DNA of 64,000 nucleotides from positions 13,221,744-13,285,743 of the forward strand of contig NC_049993.1 in the NCBI RefSeq assembly GCF_000003815.2, read 5' to 3'. The DNA comes from Branchiostoma floridae (lineage: Eukaryota; Chordata; Leptocardii; Amphioxiformes; Branchiostomatidae). Below are positions 42,501 through 51,500 of the stretch, one piece after another. The notes below the pieces were generated by a model that saw only the letters and a list, made by a program, of their open reading frames with translations, ran no database searches and was not told the DNA's origin. Within the stretch, counting starts at the first letter, position 1. Each line of letters begins with the position of its first letter. A program made the position numbers and the translations under genes.

Positions 42501-45500
42501 AGGACATACCACTTTCCTATGCTTCTTTATTACCTACTGGAATAGATTGCCTATATTATAGCGTGGGGAAAAGTAAGAGGCGTTGGAGAGTGGGCACTGG
42601 GAGTGGGATAGTACTACTGTATCTGATTGGTGAATGTTCCTGTTGTACTTTGTACATCCAAATAAAATTTTTGAGCCTTCAGAAACTGGACTAAGATGCC
42701 GCTGCTTTCAGAGTTTCAGACATAGCAAGCTCTACTGTAAGATCTTTTGGAAACTGGCCCAACATTGCATTTCTTTTTGATTACAAATTGTTCTAGTTTA
42801 GACCCAAATCATATTGATCATTGAAGTCATCCTAGAAGCCATTCGCCAGAGACTTTATGTATTTCTATCCATTTATGTGTTTATGTATTTCTTAATTCTT
42901 TGCATGTACTTTTCTTGTGTCTCGAAAATGAAGCTTCAAACAATAAAAGGCTTTTAAGGGAAATAAAAGAAACGCAATGCAATTTACATTGTTACATTAA
43001 CTGGCTTTCCAAACGAATCTTTACGGTACATCAAATGTAAGGATTTTTCATAAAGCAAAAGAAAATGTTTTTCCTTGCAATAAAAAAAAAACTTTCATTT
43101 GACAGGTTCTTTTACACTGAAAGCTAAATGTATGACTTGTATTCCACAAAGTTGAAAAAGCATGAAATTTTAACATAGAAAACATGACTCAAATTTCTAG
43201 AGAATTTCTAAATTATAACTTAAAATCCTGGTATTCTAAAACTTCTTGACTTGAGGGTAGAAATTACTGTCAGACAGTTTACAACTGAAGACTGTGGCCA
43301 TGTGTGACACAGTAGCATCACTGGTCAATCTGAATTTCATGCCTGTCAAAGACTCTGCTCCCCAGGGTAAGGGGGCACATGCTTAGGGCATGGGGGCACA
43401 GCACCCTTGTTCCCTCTTTAGCAACTACCCTAGCCTAGTGAAAGTCATAGCCAAAAAACTACAATACAAGAATCCAAAGTATGTGAAAATGACAAACATT
43501 CCATTAACATGCTTTGTATGTAACAATTGTTAAGTGTAGCCAGGTAACTCTAAACCATTGCTTTATTGTGTTGAAATATCTTACACAATGTACATAATGT
43601 ATGTTGTATTACTTCTTGCTCTTACGTTTTTTTCAAAATAAAAGAATGTATATGAAATGGGTACCCGTATGGAGTACCTGTACAAAACAGTTTTTTTCTT
43701 GTTGGACGAGTCCAGGAAAAAAACGGACCTGAAAAAAATCAGTAGACCGGATGTTTTTACCAATTCGAAATGAACAGATTATATCGGCAGTTGTTAATGT
43801 GTTTTGGGGCTTACAGGTTCAAGAAAAGAACAAAAACGAAGAAGAGGAGAGTTGATAGTCATTTTTGATAAGCTTCTATGGTCAAACTTGGTCTAAAACA
43901 GAGGCAGTTACAGTAAGATAGAATTTTAAAACACCAATACAGGTAGATGTCGGATACTCCACCAAACAGAATTCTTTGTAGCAAATGGGCCATTGTTTGT
44001 ACTATCGCCTATCCGCAAGTTTTCATAATCAGGTTTAGGATCAACTTCAGGTTCAGGTCTGGACCTGGACCTGATTCTGGACAAAAATTGTACCTCACTA
44101 CCTGTCCCTGAATTTTCTGTACCGGTACCTACCCCTAATATGAATTGAAATGTTATCGTGTAAAACACAACAAAAACTTCCACTAAAACCGAACACACTC
44201 TTTTGCATGAGATTATCAATACCTAGCAGATGTGGAAAAAAAAACCCTCTGTGGCTTGGTAAATCTAATCAAGCAAAGTTGTTGAAATCATGAGGGGATT
44301 GGACTGCGGTGTAAAACAATCCTTTTCGTGACGGAGTGATCCTTTGAATCAATTCTAAGTTAATGAATGGTGGGATGTGTCGGGCCCTCGTAGGTTTGTT
44401 AGGTGCGACCGGGATCCCATTTTAATGGAAGAAGCAGTCTACCAGACTGTCCTGCGAGGAAAAGTCTGCAAAAAAACAGCTGATGCATCGAGAGTATGAA
44501 AGAAAACGGTAAAGGTGGTCCCATAGCCTTTTCCAGGCTGTATGGGCAGTGGGCTGTTATATCTACACCCAGGCTGACAGAAAGTCTGACTCCGTCTTAA
44601 TTGATTGTATTTGTAAACCTCTACTTCAAAGTTTCCAATCCAATGGTAGAAGATGTTAGTTGCCATAGAGGACAACTACTATTTTAGAAATGTCAAAAAA
44701 CAAATCTTCATACATTTACATGTACGTGTATCTCTCTAAAACAAGTGGATATGCATATCACTTCATATCAGCTAAAATTGATTAAACTTTTTCAGCAGAA
44801 TTGTTCAAATTGGCTAGTGCGTGCTTGATTTTGAGCTAATAAAAGGCCATTTTAGAAGAAAGTTACAGACCAAACTGTCAAAGTGGAGTATGGCAAAACA
44901 GTACCAGACTAGCAGGAGGTTTGACTCGAGAGCTACATACAACTTGTAATTACAAGTTCAAAGCTCAAGAGCATACTGGTAGGCATTCTTTCCTACACAT
45001 TCCAGTGTTGCTGTGTTTCCAAAATACTCTACCAACAACGTTCCACGTTTTATTGGTTTCAGTGACTTCCACTACTTGCCACAAGCTATTACTGTAAATG
45101 CATTCACTTTGAGTTCAGAGGTAGTACAAAAATGTTTATAATTTTTTCTGACAAATAACTGTCAAAAATGTACATTGTAATTTGTAGCACGTGAAAAATT
45201 GTTTAAGTGGTACAGCGTCAATTCTAGGTGTTTTACCTGCCCAAGAAGACCACTCGAGACAGATAAAATCTGGTCTATGTGGACAGGTGGTCACTATAGA
45301 CAGGATTCTTATTAAAACAGTTGAACTGTAATTTCCAACAAATTTTCGACCGCACAGCATCAGTCTTTGCAGTCGAACATTTGTTTGAGTCCAATTTTGG
45401 TGTTAGAAATTACAGTTTAACTATTTCAAGAATGACTTCTACCAACACAGATGAACTTTCAAGTTAGGATTCTTATTAGTTAATGCTTCACAGTGTCAAT

Positions 45501-48500
45501 GGTAAAAATTGTTAACCGGACCACCAATACGTGGTCACACTGGGCAGGTGGTCATTTTGTAGAGGTGGTTATTTGTACAGGTTTGACTGTACAGTATTTC
45601 AAACCCTGAATCACTAAAATATAGACACAAACTGGAAAGGCAACATTTTCGCAAAAGTGCAGAATGTTTTCTCTGTATTGTACCATGTATCTATGTAGCC
45701 CTTTTGTCAAGCTCATGTTTACAAAAACAGCTTATATCCAATCAAAGCTCTGATTGGCTACCGGCAGTAGAAGAAAAAGAAGAAAAAGAACACACCAGCA
45801 AAAACAACAAGTTTCCCTTACTGGGGAAAACCTAACGAAGATCTATTGCTGAGTGTTACAGTAACAGTGGGTGCACATGTAGACTGACCTCCTACTGTTT
45901 TATCAGTAATCCATAGTTGATCAATGACAGCACAAATATACTCAACATGACAAACACAAGCAAGAAAATGGAGTCCAAAAGGCATATATAAACTACATGT
46001 AGACAGAAATGGCTAATCACCCACCAGAGAGACTACCAATCATGTGGTAACTTTTGACACAAGAAAGTTTGACATGGTGCAAAGTACATTGTAAATGCCA
46101 TTACATGTACCTGTAAGTTGTAGTGTACTGTATATGCATAGATTTATGTATTTGGTAAGAACATTCACGATTAAAACATGATAGGCCTGAGAATGTATTT
46201 ATAAATAAAAGTAAAAAAAGATTTGTGTACAACTTCAACACTGTACTACAACATGAAACCAATCATGTCTAAAACTACATGGTTAATTTGTCATTTCAGT
46301 CGGCTTGTACATTTTTATGCCTATTAATTCAATTAATTTGGAAGAAAACCCAAAATCTCATTTTCTAGACATTTGATAAAGTTTCATGCGATTCAAGTTG
46401 GCCTCATAGATTTTACAATACATGTCATAACTGTACATAATTTATATGTACTTGTACATCATTGAATGTGTGAAAACCTTAATTACGTCAAGGCAACCTG
46501 GCAACATTGATTTTTTAGTGCAAGTGAAGTGTGGAGAAAAAGTGTGTGTGTGTCCACTCAAGAGCTCTCCGACTACACGGCTGTATTTCCTATTCTGCCA
46601 CTTGTATTGGTGTCACGTTAGGGGGTCCGACCCCGCCTGATTTCCAGATCGCCACGTCGATATCGCGCCCCATGATTGGATCTCAGGCTGTCGGGATTTC
46701 ATCACACATGGCCGTGCCGTCATCTGTATGAGTGAATTACTTCCCCCAGCACAGGGCGGCCAACCCTCTGACCCTCATGTTCATACAATCAGCCGTTAAG
46801 TCACGGATTTCAATTGTCTGGTGGGCGGATCGCTCGCGCTAACCGGCGCCCGAGCACGCCTCTTACAACTCGGGGATGACAGTAATGCACTCGACTTTTC
46901 CCGTTAACGTCCGGTTATTCCCGTCCGCGCCGTCCAGAACAAATAACGGAGGAAATGTCAAATTGGCGGGACGGCCATTCGGGCAATTTCCCCGTGGCCG
47001 GGAATACATTGACACCTTGTGCGTTATGGTGGCGCCTTGCACACGCTACTGCACAATAATTACACTCCCGCGTTTTGTCCCCAAAATATCGCATTTGACA
47101 CAGGAATTGAATGGCCCGAGTTACTTTCCGAAATGGGAAACGAGGCGACCTGCAGCCCAAATGGACTTTGGAATGGAAAATAATGAAGGCAGTGAGAAAT
47201 ATCCCCCCGCTTTCCCACTTGCAACTAATGCTCTTTTACAAGGGCAAATTTCTACAAATTTGCAAGAGATTGGGTAGAGAAATTAGCCCACACGGGCCAT
47301 TTCTTTCCGCCGGCAAAGCCATACGTTCAAACGAGCTGAGAACACGTCCGGGTGAAACTTTTGGCTACCCCACGACGCTAATATCTGTATAGATGGTGAT
47401 TACGCCACCACATATGTAATATTCATATCAAGACTTGTCGATAAATCTATAAATAATATTCTGGGAGCTTTCATTTCTCCGCGGCTCGACAGCGTGACAC
47501 CTTCACTGTAACATAACAAATTACTACATTATGTGATAATAATGAAAATGAATAGCTTGTGCCTTGCCAAATGGGGCAATGAAATACTGCGTGTGCAGCA
47601 CTCAGTACAAATAAGGGTAGGCAAGGACCTATCCGAAGGTTACGCCCGCTTTTTATTCGCTGATATCAACGCTGGCGGGAGATTGTATACCATTTCTCTA
47701 TCACCGCCGGTAGCGCTGTCGTAACTCAAGCTCGCGAAGAGCGCCCCGTCGAGAACAGTTACCGGTGTCAGGCCCACAAATTTACATCCCCCTTATTTAT
47801 GTTACCCTTCCAAAGTAACACCTCTGCTTTATGTACTGTTTCGCTAGGGTCCCATAAAGGACCGACGCTGTTATCCATTTCAACAATTACCAACAAGCAC
47901 CTCTTTTGACGGGATGTTCCCCGATACAATGCCAGCCTACTTATTACGCGATTAAGGAATATTCCGCGCATATGCTCGGGAGAGTCAAAGGGTATTGTTC
48001 ACATAAACCGAGCGGCACAAAAGGAAAGTTAGCGCGGGCTGCGCAGACGTACAATGGCTGCCATATGGTAGGCAACGAATGGAAGTGGAGCCACCGAGAC
48101 AACTGGCCATGCCGAGTTTATTTAGTTTTCTAAGCGAGACTGGGGTTTGGAAGTAGTTTAGTCTATTTTCTAGCTTTGTGGCTGGTTCACTTTCCAAGTT
48201 GCACAGTACATATTACAGACTGTAAAATAAAATAGTCTAAACTATAAAACACAACTTGCATGGCTACAGAACTGGTCTTTCCTAAAATGAGCAATCTACA
48301 ACTGATGTACAATATTCATTTCATCCTAACTCAAGATACTAACAATGAAAGATTAAAAGAAATCTAAATGTTTTAAAACAGACACATAAACTTAAAGAAT
48401 TTGATATCTTTTTCACAGTCCATTCCATATGGACAAGCTTAGATTTAACCACAAAAACAACAAATACTCTATAGCTAGTATAACCACCCTTTGTTGTTAC

Positions 48501-51500
48501 ATACCCACTACAACTTAGTACAAGTAGGACTCAAAATACTGGGATCATATGTGCACTTTTGTGCACAGGGATCATATCATGACATATGTGCACTTTTTTG
48601 TACCTAAAAGTGGAGCTGTGCACCTTTTTGAAAGTGGGTGCAATTTACCAAAAGGTAAATGTACTTCTACAAGTATATGCTAGACTATTGCCAGTAGTAC
48701 AATTGTGTTAATACAGAATCTGCTAAAAATTTCAGGAAAAAAATGTGAAAAACCTAAAATCTTGTAAATTGCAGTACTTGCTTAAAACTTCTATTTATAC
48801 CTTAGCTACTAGTACCTTATCTTGTTTTTCAAAAGCTGACACTGTAAATTGGATTTTGCTGACACATTCCACTTAATTTCATGTTTTCCAACCAAAATTT
48901 TTCTGTGCTAAAATTTTAGCTTACGCGCACTAGTGTACCTATTCCTCAAAATGACCCCAAGTCCCTTGACCGGATTTTTCAGCACAATCCATTTCCACTA
49001 GGGCTTCAAATTCCTACTAATCACATAATGGCAGTTAATGCAGCGGAACCTGTCATTAAACAATGCAATCACTATAAACAGATAACTGCTACACAAGTAC
49101 ATACACCACACTACGGTGCTTTTCAATTTTCTTTTGCAAAATATACTGCACAAAACATAGATGTCAGTAGAAAAGTGAGTATGAATAATTCTAATTTTAT
49201 CTCTTTTTGTCATAATTCTTGATTTTAATCTATCGGAAGTGGCTGTGTAATGGGTTGATATGGCTTCCCAAGTGTTTATGTACTCGTGGCACCCAGTCGA
49301 GTAATTTGCGGGCTAATCTGTTGTCAACCTGCTCTAATTTGTTTACTTGTTGCCGAAGCTTGGTATCAAGAGTTCAACAAGTTTTTCTTCTCCGTTGCAA
49401 CAAGGCGTGACTTTTCTTGAAGCGCTTTGGACAAGTAAATCCGCTTGTTTGGACTTGTTTGGGAGATGTTTTGAACTTTAAACCGGGAAGAATTGCAAAT
49501 GGCAAAGGTACAGACAACGGTAGAGGGAAGAGCAGTGTGATAGAAAATGGTGCCATGGCTGACCAAAAATGTTCAACAAAAGATGGCACGAAACACAAAA
49601 CATTGCACAACCAAAATGTACCAACAATTATGATTTAAAATGGAAAGAACTTGAGTAAAGCTTTGTTTCATTGAAAGTGATACATACATGTATACTTGGA
49701 CAAAGCTAAAATGTATTTGAGCACTCCCCAAAAAGTAAAAAGAAAACTGCCTTGCTTTTCTTCACTAATTCCAGAACTCCAAAGTACAAAATATCAAGAA
49801 ACACTGAGACCTTAGACTCTGGCAGTTTCCTAAAATAAACATAAATGTAAACCATACAGATGTATATGGAAATGGAATTTGTGAATGGAAAGAACTGTGT
49901 GTGGTGCATTTGATTTTGAATGCACAATGTAAACATCTTACTTCCAACAGAAAGGTGACCACCAAATAGCACTATTACTAGTAGGATAACCTTACCTGAA
50001 CGTATATAAAGCTTTTCCAAAGAAAATAATGTATATCTGACTCTGAGCAACTCACCTAACCTTTATGTAACTTAAGAACGTACACCCAGGATAAAATAAA
50101 TTGAAAACTTATAATATATAAGGAATAAAAATTTGGCCTGAGGAGATTAAAAATTTGCCCATATAATATTTGATTTTAGAGAATCTCTTGCCACAAAAGA
50201 GATTCTCTATAGATTCTAGTAGTAGAAGCCTACAAACTATCCCTAAAATTGTCTGAAGCTGCATGTATCTATCACAATTTTTGCAATCTTTACAACAATG
50301 GAACAACGGTCGGTTTGTTTTTCAACAATTATTTACCACACGGCTACTACAAGACATAGACAAACAAAAAATGGACAGGCCAAATAATTCCACCTTCTAC
50401 TTTAAGTTGAAAATCAACCTTCACAGTCACACTGTTTGTAATTTAGACTAGTCGAATCTATCAATACCAATCATTACAAATATAAAATGCGATACAAAAA
50501 AGGTGTTTCAATGTACGCAAACACAGAAAAGTTGCAGCAAGAATTTTTTGGGCAATCTTTCATCCAAAATAACACAATTTCATCTTCTAATTTATATAGC
50601 ATTTCTCAACATGCTTCCAGTTCCAACACCAGGGAGTCAGGGACAGACGGAAAACTTGACCTGTGTAGAAGAGTTCGTCCTTCTAATTGCCAGGTGATTT
50701 GTATCAGAATACGTGTGATAACAGCTCTGGGTGGCCTGGGGGCAGTGTTCTTGTTCTTGCCAGGATTGTTTAGGTTTACGCACCCTTACAATTGTACCTG
50801 GGGGATTTTCCGAGTCATGCGATATGCCAAGAGGCGGAGTGCTCGGCGTAGTGACATTTGGGTAACAGTACAGATACATGTAGACCTTCTTTTGTGTGAA
50901 GAGAAGACAAAATCTGCATCTGAATTAAAGCTGTAGAGTTTTTACATCACATAAGCACATAATTACAACAACTCATTTGGATAGGGACTGGACAAAAAAA
51001 GGCATTGAAATGCTATATTGTGTTATATTCAACTTATATATGGTGTACTGGTTGGAAAAAGCAATACATGTGTATAGCTAGGTTTTCTGACATTATCATT
51101 CATTCATTATAACTTGGTTTGCAATATTCTCTTGAATCAGATTTGTTTACTTAACGTTCTCAAAAACTATCATTTTTTTATTCACCCATACTGGCCATTT
51201 TACGCAATATCAAAAAATGAATAAACAGTGGCTCAAAAGTTATTTGCAATAAGATACCATGTGTGTTGAGTGCAAATCCTGTATATAAATTCTACATATT
51301 AATTGTGTGCACACAAAAAAAAATGCCTACAAGTATTGAAAGCTTCTATCTTGAGATACACTACGTACAAATTTTCTAGACATTGACACGTCACAGTGTT
51401 AACTACAGTCTATACCTGGTGAGAGTCCTAGCCATCGACCGTCAGGGGTTAGGCCTGGGGTGTAACGTAACACAACAATACACACTGTCAAGAATATATG

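Noticed and set aside
50487-50936. 149-codon plus-strand ORF
   Set aside because: Low-quality composition, no homology recognised, weak start context, and lies in AT-rich intron.
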